64,000 bases of DNA from the NCBI RefSeq assembly GCF_004153195.1, contig NZ_SEMC01000002.1, positions 124,001 to 188,000 on the forward strand, read 5' to 3'. Made by a program: the position numbers and the translations under genes. Shown in pieces: positions 17,686-26,645 of this stretch (position 1 is its first letter; each line of letters starts with the position of its first letter). Below the pieces are notes generated by a model. That model was given only the letters and a program-made list of their open reading frames with translations, had not been told where the DNA came from and ran no database searches. The DNA is from Sporolactobacillus sp. THM19-2. GTDB taxonomy: Bacteria > Bacillota > Bacilli > Bacillales > Sporolactobacillaceae.

Positions 17686-18637
17686 GCGATCTCTCCTTCA
17701 TGAGCAGATAGATAAAATAGATGCCGCCAATAAAATTGATCATCACACTGAGTGTCGTACTGAAAGTCAGAATCCGCTCCACTATCCACTGGCCGAAGAC
17801 AAGCGCTGCAATACTGATCAGCGTACTTGCCGCAAACAGCTGGCTGTGGCGCCATGTTCCAAGGAGCTGCATGGCAAGATTGGCCACCAGCAGGCCGAGA
17901 AAAGTTACCGGCCCGACAAGTGCAGTCGCAACGGAGACCATCATCGAGACGATAATCAGAAGATGGCGTGCGAGGGTGTAATAAGGCACACCGAGATTAA
18001 TGGCCTGATCACGGCCGAGAATCAGTACGTCGAGATATTTATAGAAAAAAGAAAGATAGATCAGAGACAGCACCAGGACGATGGCTGCCAGAAGCAGAAC
18101 GCTGTCATTCACCGCATTGAAACTGGCAAACATTTTCCCCTGTACGATCAGAAACTCATTCGGGTTAATCAGCATCTGCATAAATGAAGCCCCGCTCTGG
18201 AACAGTGTACCGAACACGATGCCGATCAGCAGGATAAAATAGATGGATACACCTTCCCGGGCAAACAGAATACCATACAGAACGAAGGAAAAGGCGATCA
18301 TCAAGAGCAGTGACGCCATAAAATTGATATTTTTGTCGGCAATCAGAGCATTTCCTGACCCGGCGAAAAAGATAATGATCGTCTGAAAAAGCATATACAG
18401 CGAGTCAAGTCCCATAATCCCCGGGGTCAGAATCCGGTTTTGCGATAAAGTCTGAAAAATAACCGTGGATATGGCAATCGCCGTGCCCGTCAGGACCATC
18501 GCGGCGAGCTTAACACCCCGCTCTTCCAGCACAAACGCCCAGCTCCCGCGAATCTGATAAAAAAGAAACAGCAGGCAGGCAAGAGCAGCCAGAACAGCCA
18601 GAATCGTGATTTTCCATTTATTATTGATCCGGTGCAT
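17678..18637 (-). CDS. yclO: Siderophore ABC transporter permease (second)
   Basis: 319 residues, FecCD-type permease with about nine or ten membrane segments and the GPVTFLGLLVANLA coupling motif. It forms the heterodimeric channel with the upstream permease. It overlaps that gene by 17 bp, with GAGGAGG before its ATG. Order and sizes match B. subtilis yclNOPQ. Confidence 0.9.
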   Translation of the reverse strand: MHRINNKWKITILAVLAALACLLFLFYQIRGSWAFVLEERGVKLAAMVLTGTAIAISTVIFQTLSQNRILTPGIMGLDSLYMLFQTIIIFFAGSGNALIADKNINFMASLLLMIAFSFVLYGILFAREGVSIYFILLIGIVFGTLFQSGASFMQMLINPNEFLIVQGKMFASFNAVNDSVLLLAAIVLVLSLIYLSFFYKYLDVLILGRDQAINLGVPYYTLARHLLIIVSMMVSVATALVGPVTFLGLLVANLAMQLLGTWRHSQLFAASTLISIAALVFGQWIVERILTFSTTLSVMINFIGGIYFIYLLMKERSHA

Positions 18638-19580
18638 CTTTTTGCCTCCTCACCAGCAGGCAGATAAACAGAATACTGCCGATGATGCCGACCATCAGAC
18701 TGATGGATATCTCATAGGGATAGATGATCAGCCGTCCAGCAATATCGCAGATGAGAACGAAGGAGGCACCGAAAAGCACGGTTAGAGGAATCACCCGCCG
18801 CAGATGATCGCCGGCATAAATGGAGACAATATTCGGCACAATCAACCCGAGAAACGGGATGGCGCCGACAGTCAGCAGAACCGTCGCCGTCATTAAAGCG
18901 GCGATGGACAGACCGACTGTCACGGTTGCCCGGTAGTTTAAACCAATATTCGTTGCAAAGCTTTCACCCAGCCCTGCCGCCGTAAACCGGTCGGCATACA
19001 GCCAGGCGATGATGAACAGCGGGATGGACAGATACAGCAATTCATATCTTCCGCGCAGGATAGAAGAGAAATCACCCTGCAGCCACGTACCGATGTTCTG
19101 AACCAGATTATTTTTATAAGCAAAAAAGGTCGTGATACTGCCGAGAATGTTACCAAACATCAGTCCGACAAGCGGAATAAAAATGGGATCTTTGATCCGA
19201 ATCCGCTGCAGAATCGCAATAAAAAGAAAGGTGCCTGCAAGAGCGAAGACAAACGCGACCAGCATTTTACTCAGCGTACCTGCAGCAGGAAAAACCATTA
19301 AAGCAACGAGGACGCCCAGTCTGGCCGCATCCATCGTCCCTGCCGTCGTCGGAGAGACAAAACGGTTATGCGTGATTTGCTGCATGATCAGACCGCAAAG
19401 ACTCATGCCGGCGCCGGCAATGATGATGCTGATCGTCCGCGGCACGCGTGAAATCAGCAGCACATCTTTCTGTTCACTTGTCAGATGAAGAAAATCGTCA
19501 ATCGGGACATCTTCTACACCGACAAAAAGTGAGACGATGGCCAGAACAGCTGTCACAATAATCCATAAAACTCGGCTCAT
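18621..19580 (-). CDS. yclN: Siderophore ABC transporter permease (first)
   Basis: 319 residues, FecCD-type permease with multiple membrane segments and the motif GAIPFLGLIVPNIV; SRVPRTISIIIAGAGMSLCG near the N-terminus is typical. First gene of the operon. The frame begins at an ATG at 19589 that touches the GGGAGA ribosome site, so I chose the ATG at 19580, nine bases away. A Fur box lies just upstream, which supports iron control. Confidence 0.9.
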   Translation of the reverse strand: MSRVLWIIVTAVLAIVSLFVGVEDVPIDDFLHLTSEQKDVLLISRVPRTISIIIAGAGMSLCGLIMQQITHNRFVSPTTAGTMDAARLGVLVALMVFPAAGTLSKMLVAFVFALAGTFLFIAILQRIRIKDPIFIPLVGLMFGNILGSITTFFAYKNNLVQNIGTWLQGDFSSILRGRYELLYLSIPLFIIAWLYADRFTAAGLGESFATNIGLNYRATVTVGLSIAALMTATVLLTVGAIPFLGLIVPNIVSIYAGDHLRRVIPLTVLFGASFVLICDIAGRLIIYPYEISISLMVGIIGSILFICLLVRRQKDAPDQ

Positions 19581-19598
19581 ATCGTCCATTCTCCCAAA

Positions 19599-19613
19599 TG
19601 ATAAATATTCTCA
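19599..19613. promoter_or_regulatory. Fur box of the siderophore operon
   Basis: TGATAAATATTCTCA matches the 7-1-7 Fur consensus TGATAATNATTATCA at 13 of 15 positions. It lies directly downstream of the predicted transcription start and before the yclN ribosome site. Confidence 0.8.
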
Positions 19614-19625
19614 TTTGTCAACTAC

Positions 19626-19654
19626 AGTTTAGATGAGTTGAAAATCAATGTCAA
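19626..19654 (-). promoter_or_regulatory. Promoter of the siderophore operon
   Basis: Minus-strand -35 TTGACA (19649-19654), 17-bp spacer, -10 TAAACT (19626-19631). Its start would fall beside the Fur box. Confidence 0.6.
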
Positions 19655-19721
19655 TTATATTTGTCTAATATATGATAAATGATAATAGAAACCCTTGATG
19701 AGCAGATGGTCTGGCGGAGCT

Positions 19722-19850
19722 CCCGGGCTGGCTGAATTATCGGGGGATCCGGCTGAATAATTTGGAAATCGGCTGAATTCCCTGCGGACCCGGCTGAATT
19801 ATCAGGGGATCTGGCTGAATTCCCTGCGGATCCGGCTGAATTCTCACTCT
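19722..19850. repeat. Array of six 20-23-bp repeats, GGATCCGGCTGAATT core
   Basis: Six head-to-tail units share a core near GGATCCGGCTGAATT followed by five or six variable bases; most units are 21 bp. The array is noncoding, between the siderophore promoter and lipL. The core resembles that of the larger array at 27.8 kb. Confidence 0.85.
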
Positions 19851-19984
19851 GCCCGATCCGGAGATTGTGACCGGCTTCCACTGTACCTTTTTTCCAGCCG
19901 ATACAATGCAGAGGACCGATTACCACTTTTCACCCGGGCAGACCTGTTATAATAAAAGAAGGACGATGAAGGGTGTGGTCAGGT

Positions 19985-20818
19985 ATGTCTCTTCTTGATC
20001 AGAAAGTCTGGCGTGTGATTGATCAGTCGGCACTTGGGGATGGGTTTGACGGACGGCAGTCCTTTGCCATGGATGATACCCTGTGCGAATCGGTGGGTTC
20101 GGGAAATTCTCCCTGTACTGCCCGCCTCTGGGTTCATCAGAACACGGTGATGCTGGGTACACAGGATACGCGCCTTCCTCATCTGAGCGAGGCACTCGAT
20201 GTGCTGCGCCGGGCGGGCTACCGTTATCTCACGAGAAACTCGGGCGGACTGGCTGTGGTTCTCGACAGCGGCATACTTAATTTATCACTGATTTTCTCTG
20301 AAAACAGGCACCCGCTCACGATTGATGAAACCTTCCAGGCAATGGTCGATTTTATCAGCAAAGTCCTTCACCCGTTCCACATTCCGTTCAGGACCGGGGA
20401 AATTTCAGAATCCTATTGCCCCGGCCGTTATGATCTCAGTACGGATGGGCGTAAATTTGCCGGCATTTCGCAGCGGCGGGTCAAACGCGGCATTGCCGTG
20501 CAGATTTATCTGTGTATCACTGAAAGCGGTTCCAGCCGGGCGCGATTGATCCAGTCCTTCTACCGGAAAGGACTGAAGGGTGAAAAGACAAAATTCACCT
20601 ATCCGAATGTGGTCCCTGAATCAATGGCCTCCCTTGAAGAAATCAGCGGACAGGCTTTAACCGTCCCGCAGCTGAGTGGCGCCATCCTGCATACCCTGCA
20701 GACCTTTGGGAAAGTCATCATGGCACCGCTTTCCGGGCCGGAAAGTCTTCTGTTTGGAAAATATTATGAACGGATGATCCAGCGGAATGAAAGGGCTTTC
20801 GGAACGCATCAGTCATAG
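19985..20818 (+). CDS. lipL: Octanoyl-GcvH:protein N-octanoyltransferase
   Basis: 277 residues resembling B. subtilis LipL (YwfL). It moves octanoyl or lipoyl groups from GcvH to E2 subunits of 2-oxo-acid dehydrogenases. The biotin/lipoate ligase-like fold is seen with RNSGGLAVVLD, and the catalytic Cys is C145 in ESYCPGRYDLS; K157 in DGRKFAGISQRR is the conserved lysine. An in-frame GTG at 19973 is an alternative start; I chose the ATG because homology starts close to it. Monocistronic. Confidence 0.9.
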   Translation: MSLLDQKVWRVIDQSALGDGFDGRQSFAMDDTLCESVGSGNSPCTARLWVHQNTVMLGTQDTRLPHLSEALDVLRRAGYRYLTRNSGGLAVVLDSGILNLSLIFSENRHPLTIDETFQAMVDFISKVLHPFHIPFRTGEISESYCPGRYDLSTDGRKFAGISQRRVKRGIAVQIYLCITESGSSRARLIQSFYRKGLKGEKTKFTYPNVVPESMASLEEISGQALTVPQLSGAILHTLQTFGKVIMAPLSGPESLLFGKYYERMIQRNERAFGTHQS

Positions 20819-21375
20819 TTTCGGAAACTTTTCCCCGAAGATATTTTATACCTTCTCAGGCAGCAGAAAAAAGTGGCCTGCAGAATTCTCTGATTCGGAA
20901 TGTTTGACATAATCAGGACGAAAACGGACACGGGCAAGCGAGAACAGCGCGCCTGCTGACCCGGATCAGCTCGATAAAGCGATGCATTTCTGCTGAAAAA
21001 TGGTTTATCTGCTGTCATGAACGACCTGACCTGCCGTAAGGACCCCGCTCGCTCGATACGTTCCGGAATACTCGATGCGTTCAATATTACACCCGTCACT
21101 AATGATTATGTCCTACCCTCCGACTGCGACTCGCCCATCACTTTCAGATTTTTCCGCCTTTCATTCACTCTCCTTACCCCTCCGGCGGATGCATCAATCT
21201 GTACGTCCAACGCTCCATGACATCAAAAGGTGCATCCGTCAATAGCAGAGCCTCTCATACTCGATGTAATCGTGCTGTCTTAACATAACACTGTTCCGTC
21301 GTAAAAAGATTTTTTCGTTCACATCTGCTATCATTGAAAAACGAGCTTCTTTAAACAACCAGGGAGGAAAATGAA
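20819..21375. other. 557-bp intergenic stretch without a supported gene
   Basis: Neither strand has a reading frame with a ribosome site and family-like sequence. A 96-codon minus-strand frame (20809-21099) overlaps the end of lipL and lacks a ribosome site. The last 100 bp should hold the promoter of the following permease, but I see no convincing pair of boxes. Confidence 0.5.
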
Positions 21376-22731
21376 GTGGCCAAGCAGACTTTAGAAAGGA
21401 AGCTGAAAAGCAGACATATTCAGCTGATTGCGATCGGCGGTGCGATAGGAACAGGACTGTTTCTCGGATCCGGTAAAGCGATTCATCTGGCCGGCCCGTC
21501 CATCCTTTTTGCTTATCTGATTATCGGGTCCGCCCTGTTTTTTGTGATGCGGGCACTGGGTGAACTGCTCCTGTCCCACTCCGGTAACACGACATTTACG
21601 GATATTGCCGTGACATATCTTGGACCATGGGCCGGCTTTATCACTGGATGGACCTACTGGTTTTGCTGGATCATGACCGCCATCGCCGACATCACGGCCG
21701 TAGGCAAATACATACAGTTCTGGTTTAACGTTCCCCAGTGGATTCCCGCTTTTCTGTGTCTGATCATTTTAACGATTCTGAACCTGCTCACGGTCAGGCT
21801 CTTCGGTGAAATTGAATTCTGGTTTGCCCTGATAAAAGTGATCACGATTATTGCTCTGATCCTGCTTGGACTGCTGATGCTGCTCCTCGGATTCCAGTCA
21901 GATACCGGTCAGGCGTCCGTTCAGAATCTATGGATACACGGGGGCCTGTTTCCCAACGGCATTCACGGATTCTTTCTCGGGTTCCAGATGGCCGTCTTCT
22001 CCTTTGTCGGCATCGAGCTGGTCGGGGTCACCGCGGCGGAGACTGCTGATCCGGAAAAAAATCTGCCGCGGGCCATTAACAGTCTACCCGTCCGCGTTCT
22101 GCTCTTCTACATCGGCGCTCTTTTCGTCATCCTCTGCATCATTCCATGGACTGACCTGAGCGCAGACAGCAGTCCTTTTGTCCGCGTCTTTTCACTGGTC
22201 GGGATCCCGGCAGCCGCCGGAATCATTAACTTTGTTGTTCTGACTGCGGCTGCTTCTGCCTGCAACAGCGGGCTCTTTTCGACGAGCCGGATGCTTTATG
22301 CGCTCGGCCGTGAAGGTCAGGCACCGAAGCGCTTCACCCGGCTGGAGAAAAGTTCCGTTCCCGGTACAGCACTGATCAGCTCCTCGCTGGCCCTGTCCGC
22401 AGGCGTTGTACTCAACTATTTTCTGCCGGATTCTGTCTTCACACTCGTAACGAGTATCAGTGCCATCTGCTTCATCTGGGTCTGGGGCGTGATCCTTGTC
22501 TCACATCTTATCTATTTAAAAAGGAGACCGGATCTGGCCGCTGCATCTAAATTTAAGGCACCGCTGAGCCCGTGGATCAACTGGGTGATCCTTGCGTTCT
22601 TTATTTTTCTTCTGGTGCTGATCGGACTTGCTGCCGATACGCGTGTCGCCCTTTTTGTGACGCCGGTCTGGTTCCTGATTCTCGCCCTGGCTTACCTGAT
22701 CAGGGTCCGGAAACTTCAGACAAATGAATAG
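21376..22731 (+). CDS. Amino acid permease, APC family
   Basis: 451 residues with about twelve hydrophobic segments. The N-terminal RKLKSRHIQLIAIGGAIGTG and GPSILFAYLIIG motifs place it in the amino acid transporter (AAT) group, nearest to the D-serine/D-alanine/glycine and GABA-type permeases. Proton-coupled uptake is the family rule; the substrate cannot be read from sequence. GTG start with GGGAGG eight bases upstream. Monocistronic with its own terminator. Confidence 0.88.
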   Translation: MAKQTLERKLKSRHIQLIAIGGAIGTGLFLGSGKAIHLAGPSILFAYLIIGSALFFVMRALGELLLSHSGNTTFTDIAVTYLGPWAGFITGWTYWFCWIMTAIADITAVGKYIQFWFNVPQWIPAFLCLIILTILNLLTVRLFGEIEFWFALIKVITIIALILLGLLMLLLGFQSDTGQASVQNLWIHGGLFPNGIHGFFLGFQMAVFSFVGIELVGVTAAETADPEKNLPRAINSLPVRVLLFYIGALFVILCIIPWTDLSADSSPFVRVFSLVGIPAAAGIINFVVLTAAASACNSGLFSTSRMLYALGREGQAPKRFTRLEKSSVPGTALISSSLALSAGVVLNYFLPDSVFTLVTSISAICFIWVWGVILVSHLIYLKRRPDLAAASKFKAPLSPWINWVILAFFIFLLVLIGLAADTRVALFVTPVWFLILALAYLIRVRKLQTNE

Positions 22732-22744
22732 ACGGGACTTGCAG

Positions 22745-22776
22745 AAAAAGCGTCCGGGGTCCCCGGACGCTTTTGT
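22745..22776. terminator. Bidirectional terminator between permease and ABC operon
   Basis: GCGTCCGG and CCGGACGC arms with a short loop, flanked by five A and four T. It lies between two converging transcription units. Confidence 0.85.
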
Positions 22777-22790
22777 CAATCCTTTATTCT

Positions 22791-23747
22791 TTAAGCTTTT
22801 ACATCGCGTTTGGTAAAGAACAGCCAGCCGGCTATAACAAACAGGACATAGTACACAGCGAGCACCGTCAGCGAAAAGCCGAGCGTCATATCGTCACGGA
22901 CCGGCGTTCCGGTTGTGTATATCGACAGATCCATGTTGGCAAACAGGACATATTTAACCCAGTCGTAACCACTGAGCAGAGTCACAATGATCGATGAAGC
23001 CATCATCATGAAGATCGACAGTCCGATCGCAAGGCCGCTGTTACGGAAGGCAGCAGCAATCAGTCCGGCTACCGTCACCATCATAATGAGCGACACGCCG
23101 TTCAGCAGATAGCTTTTCAAGATGGCAAGTGTCCAGCTCGTCTGATGGACGACGCCGTCCGCATAGGTCAGATGGGCTTCGGTCGCTCCGCCAAACCCGA
23201 ACAGGATTCCGCCCAGCAGCCAGGAAAAAATAAAGAGGACAATCAGACAGAAGATCGCAAATAATATAGATGCAATGTATTTTGACAGCAGAATTTCCGT
23301 TCGGTATATCGGCCGGATCAGCAGCAATTTAATTGTTCCGGTATCAAATTCGCTGGCAATTGAAGTGGACACGACGATAATAGTAAAAATACTGATAAGG
23401 ATGACGGCATTTGTTGCCGTACTCTCAACGAATTTCCAGAGCGTTTCGCCCTGCGCCGGTTCGAGATTATGATCGATCCGGTACTCGTTGATGGCAATCT
23501 GTTTTTTCAGATAATCGGTTGCCTGTTTATTGCCGCCGACCTGCGACTGCTGTTCGGCAAGACTTTTGTTTTCCTGAATCAGTTCCTGCTTCCATTGATT
23601 ATTTTCTTTCGGTTCGGGTTGATTGAATTTAATGATCAGGCCTGCAGCCAGAATGATTCCAAGAAGAATAATGATCATCACTTTTGTTGCATTTCTGCGG
23701 TAGATTTTCATATTTTCATTTCGTATCAGTCCGAAAAAATCAGTCAA
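22791..23747 (-). CDS. yhcI: ABC-2 type permease, YhcI-like
   Basis: 318 residues. One N-terminal membrane segment is followed by an extracellular loop of about 80 residues rich in Lys, Gln and Glu, then five more segments, as in ABC-2 permeases. It should pair with the preceding ATPase. TTG start overlapping the upstream stop (TTGA), with GGGAGG nine bases before it. Last gene of a five-gene operon that matches B. subtilis yhcEFGHI in order and sizes. The substrate is unknown. Confidence 0.82.
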   Translation of the reverse strand: MTDFFGLIRNENMKIYRRNATKVMIIILLGIILAAGLIIKFNQPEPKENNQWKQELIQENKSLAEQQSQVGGNKQATDYLKKQIAINEYRIDHNLEPAQGETLWKFVESTATNAVILISIFTIIVVSTSIASEFDTGTIKLLLIRPIYRTEILLSKYIASILFAIFCLIVLFIFSWLLGGILFGFGGATEAHLTYADGVVHQTSWTLAILKSYLLNGVSLIMMVTVAGLIAAAFRNSGLAIGLSIFMMMASSIIVTLLSGYDWVKYVLFANMDLSIYTTGTPVRDDMTLGFSLTVLAVYYVLFVIAGWLFFTKRDVKA

Positions 23748-24682
23748 TTTTCTTCCCCTCCCGTCACTTCAAGGAACCGATCTTCAAGAGATCTGGTCAC
23801 AGAGACAACGCCGTAAATCTTCACTTTAGCCGTGACAAATGTATCGATGACGACCGGAATTTTCTCGTGCGCCACCGTCAGCTCGACGGCATTGGCTTCA
23901 ACGGCAGAGGCATCAATGGACAATTTGTCTTTGGCGATCTGTGCCGCCATCCGGCCGTCATCTACCGTGAATCGAACGCTGCTTCCGCCCTCTTCAACAA
24001 AATCATGGACGTTTTCGACACCGATCAGTTTTCCCTTTTTGATAATGCCGATGCGGTCGCACATCAGCTGCATCTCAGACAGCAGGTGACTGGATACGAC
24101 GATCGCAACGCCCTCTTTACGGGAAAGATCATGGAGATACTTGCGCAGGTCGTGAATCCCCTGCGGATCCAGACCATTCGTCGGTTCATCAAGAATCAGG
24201 ACAGAAGGGTGATGGAGCAGGGCCTGTGCGAGGCCAAGACGCTGGCGCATACCGAGCGAGTATTTTTTTACCCTATCGTGAATAGCGTCTTCGAGGTCGA
24301 CTACTTTAACAACTTCCTGAATCCGTTCCCGTGTAATCCCGGGGACCATCCGGGCATAATGAACCAGATTCTGATATCCGGTCAGAAACCGGTACATTTC
24401 CGGATTTTCAACAATCGCCCCGATCTGGCGTATCGCCTCTTTAAAATCCCCTCTGATGCTGTGACCCTGAATATAAATATTACCTTTGGTCATCCGCATC
24501 AGACCGACGATCATCCGGATGGTTGTCGTTTTCCCGGCGCCATTCGGTCCGAGAAAACCGAATACCTCACCGCCATAAATTTCAAAACTGAGATCGTCAA
24601 TAATCGTTTTACTGCCAAACTTCTTTGTGACATGTTCAAGTTTCACTGCAGGCTTCTTCTGAAGGGCCGCATTACTGTTCAT
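23744..24682 (-). CDS. yhcH: ABC transporter ATPase, YhcH-like
   Basis: 312 residues. Walker A GPNGAGKTT, signature YSLGMRQRLGLAQ, Walker B LILDEPTNGLDP, H-loop SSHLL, then a C-terminal extension of about 80 residues typical of drug and lantibiotic exporters (BcrA-like). It likely drives the YhcI-like permease. Starts inside the end of the upstream ATPase gene (11-bp overlap), which indicates coupled translation. Confidence 0.88.
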   Translation of the reverse strand: MNSNAALQKKPAVKLEHVTKKFGSKTIIDDLSFEIYGGEVFGFLGPNGAGKTTTIRMIVGLMRMTKGNIYIQGHSIRGDFKEAIRQIGAIVENPEMYRFLTGYQNLVHYARMVPGITRERIQEVVKVVDLEDAIHDRVKKYSLGMRQRLGLAQALLHHPSVLILDEPTNGLDPQGIHDLRKYLHDLSRKEGVAIVVSSHLLSEMQLMCDRIGIIKKGKLIGVENVHDFVEEGGSSVRFTVDDGRMAAQIAKDKLSIDASAVEANAVELTVAHEKIPVVIDTFVTAKVKIYGVVSVTRSLEDRFLEVTGGEEN

Positions 24683-25364
24683 ACGCTTTCACCATCCAAT
24701 CTGTAAGACTGATATTTTCCCTGCTTCTAATGTCCTCAACACGCCGCGTGTCCAGTATTTCCCCATTTCTGATCAGAATCACGGTATCCAGAAGCGGTTC
24801 GATTTCCTGTAATTCATGCGTTGTCAGGATAACCGTCTGTTTTTCCAGATCAATGAATGAAATCAGACTCCTGACGATCGACTGACGGACCAGCGGATCG
24901 AGGCCGGAGAGCGGTTCGTCCATCAGGATGTACGGTGCATTGCGGGCCAGCGTCACCACAATTTTCAGCCGGCCACGGTTTCCCTTGGAGAGGTTTTTTA
25001 CTTTCTGATCTCGATCCAGTTTCAGAAAGTCGAGCATATCTTCCGCTTTTTCCCGGTTGAAGTCGCTGAAAGTCTGATTGTAAAAATCGACCGTCTGTTT
25101 CACGGTAAAAAAGGAGTAATAACTGTCCAGCTCGGACAGATAAGCCACTTTCGTGCAAATCCTTCGATCCGCGATCTGTCCATCGACCAGCACCAGCCCC
25201 TTTGTTGGCCGGATCAGGCCGGAAATCAGTTTCAGCGTCGTTGATTTTCCACTGCCGTTCGAGCCGATCAGACCGATAATATGTCCGGGTTCAATCTGGA
25301 AACTGATGTCTTTCAGCGCCTTTTTTGTCAGATAACGCTTTGAAACATGTTCGAGCTGAATCAC
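24672..25364 (-). CDS. yhcG: ABC transporter ATPase, YhcG-like
   Basis: 230 residues. Walker A GSNGSGKST, Walker B YILMDEPLSGLDP and H-loop TTHELQE are intact, but the signature motif reads LSKGNRGRLKIV rather than LSGGQ, as in YtrB/YhcG-type ATPases. It probably serves the YhcE-like permease. GTG start overlapping the gntR stop (GTGA), with GGAGGAG upstream. Confidence 0.86.
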   Translation of the reverse strand: MIQLEHVSKRYLTKKALKDISFQIEPGHIIGLIGSNGSGKSTTLKLISGLIRPTKGLVLVDGQIADRRICTKVAYLSELDSYYSFFTVKQTVDFYNQTFSDFNREKAEDMLDFLKLDRDQKVKNLSKGNRGRLKIVVTLARNAPYILMDEPLSGLDPLVRQSIVRSLISFIDLEKQTVILTTHELQEIEPLLDTVILIRNGEILDTRRVEDIRSRENISLTDWMVKAYEQ

Positions 25365-25738
25365 AATTTCTCCTCCTTTTCTGCAAAATAATGCCGCAGC
25401 CCTTCCAGCATTTCTGATTCCGTACAGCCCATATCCTTCATTTCACGGACGAAACGGGAAATGCTTTTCACTTTCAGATGATCCCGCATCTGCCGCAGCA
25501 CCTCCTGATCCTCTGTAACAAACGTCCCCTGCCCTCTTCTCTTCTCCACAATCCCCATATCCTCCAGCTCCCGGTAGGTTCTTTGAACGGTATTCGGATT
25601 TACACCCGAATCAATTGCCATTTCGCGGACAGAGGGCAGGCGCCCGCCGATGCCGATTTCCCCGCGTATGATCTGATTCTCAATCCTCTCGCATAGCTGG
25701 AGATAAATAGGAACTGCCGGGTTGAACGGCTCAGCCAT
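25361..25738 (-). CDS. yhcF: GntR-family regulator, YtrA/YhcF type
   Basis: 125 residues. N-terminal winged helix (residues 10-75) with IYLQLCERIENQIIRGEI, LPSVREMAIDSGVNPNTVQR and a wing KRRGQGTFV; only a short C-terminal helical tail, the YtrA-subfamily layout. Such repressors usually control the ABC operon that contains them and respond to cell-envelope antibiotics or other cationic agents. The operon promoter carries a matching palindrome. Confidence 0.88.
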   Translation of the reverse strand: MAEPFNPAVPIYLQLCERIENQIIRGEIGIGGRLPSVREMAIDSGVNPNTVQRTYRELEDMGIVEKRRGQGTFVTEDQEVLRQMRDHLKVKSISRFVREMKDMGCTESEMLEGLRHYFAEKEEKL

Positions 25739-25777
25739 CTGTAAACCCTCCCCTGACAGAATTATGGTTCATGTGTT

Positions 25778-26554
25778 TTACCCCACTTCCATTTTGCGAT
25801 CCAGCAGCCAGGAAGACAGTCCGTAAAAAATCAGCATGATGACGAGGTCGACCACAAAATTGCCCAGATAAACTGGCATGGACGACAGGTCCAGCTCCCT
25901 TGCTAAAGAGGCGGAGACAAAGAAGCGATACGCCGGTTCAGGAAGCGGCCCCCAGTCCATAAGTGCTGTCGTCACACCAGCCTGCGTCAGTTTTCCAATC
26001 AGGAAAACAGCCAGACCCAGAATGAAAATCATAAGCAGCCAGGCGGCTCTGCCGACACGTGTTCGCATGCAGCGGAACGCCAGCCAGATCAGAAGGAAGG
26101 TGATCCCTCCATAAATGGCGACCCAGTACAGAAAAAAGATCGCAGCCGCTGCAATCCGGTAAATGTGCAACCCTTCCGGTACGTTGTTCATCTGGCCGGA
26201 GATCATAAATCCCGTCCAGGTGTAGATGCAGGCGATAAACAGTGAAACGGTCATGCCGACGACTCCGCCGGCCAGCTTGGCAGCCAGCAGTGACCAGCCG
26301 GGCAGCGGGTGATTCAGCCAGAGATGCAGCGTCTTTTTTTCGATAATAACATTAATCATCAGATAGCCAAAAAGGTAGAAAAAGTGACACCCGATCAGAA
26401 AAACACCTGTTACGGAAACAGCCAGTTTCTGCTGTCCGCGAATCTGAAGATAGAGCCCGAGTATGATGACAGCCAGTTCGATGCCCAATATCATGATGAA
26501 TCCGAGGCTGCCTACCCGTAGTTCCTTTCTGAATAATGCTTTCCAGGCCGTCAT
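25778..26554 (-). CDS. yhcE: ABC transporter permease subunit, YhcE-like
   Basis: 258 residues with six hydrophobic segments and a short basic N-terminus, an ABC-2-like permease without recognisable catalytic motifs. First gene of the operon, ATG with GGAGG seven bases upstream. Assignment rests mainly on position before a YhcF-type regulator and on size. Confidence 0.75.
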   Translation of the reverse strand: MTAWKALFRKELRVGSLGFIMILGIELAVIILGLYLQIRGQQKLAVSVTGVFLIGCHFFYLFGYLMINVIIEKKTLHLWLNHPLPGWSLLAAKLAGGVVGMTVSLFIACIYTWTGFMISGQMNNVPEGLHIYRIAAAAIFFLYWVAIYGGITFLLIWLAFRCMRTRVGRAAWLLMIFILGLAVFLIGKLTQAGVTTALMDWGPLPEPAYRFFVSASLARELDLSSMPVYLGNFVVDLVIMLIFYGLSSWLLDRKMEVG

Positions 26555-26585
26555 GGTTAAACCTCCAGCATATTTATTGGTATTA

Positions 26586-26627
26586 CTGTACTAGTAGTAT
26601 AATACACTGGTTGTAAAAATGTGTCAA
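26586..26627 (-). promoter_or_regulatory. Promoter and palindromic operator of the yhc-like operon
   Basis: Minus-strand -35 TTGACA (26622-26627), 17-bp spacer, -10 TATTAT (26599-26604). Immediately downstream is the palindrome TACTAGTA within a larger AT-rich imperfect inverted repeat, a good place for the GntR repressor to bind. Confidence 0.65.
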
Positions 26628-26645
26628 CACTGACGACAAAAAATT

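Noticed and set aside
19665-19690. Second Fur box upstream of the siderophore promoter
   Set aside because: TGATAAATGATAATA matches only about 10 of 15 positions; the site at 19599-19613 is enough.
20809-21099. 96-codon minus-strand frame in the lipL-permease gap
   Set aside because: No ribosome site, overlaps the end of lipL, and no family pattern that I recognise. It may be a decayed repeat or remnant, but I cannot support it.
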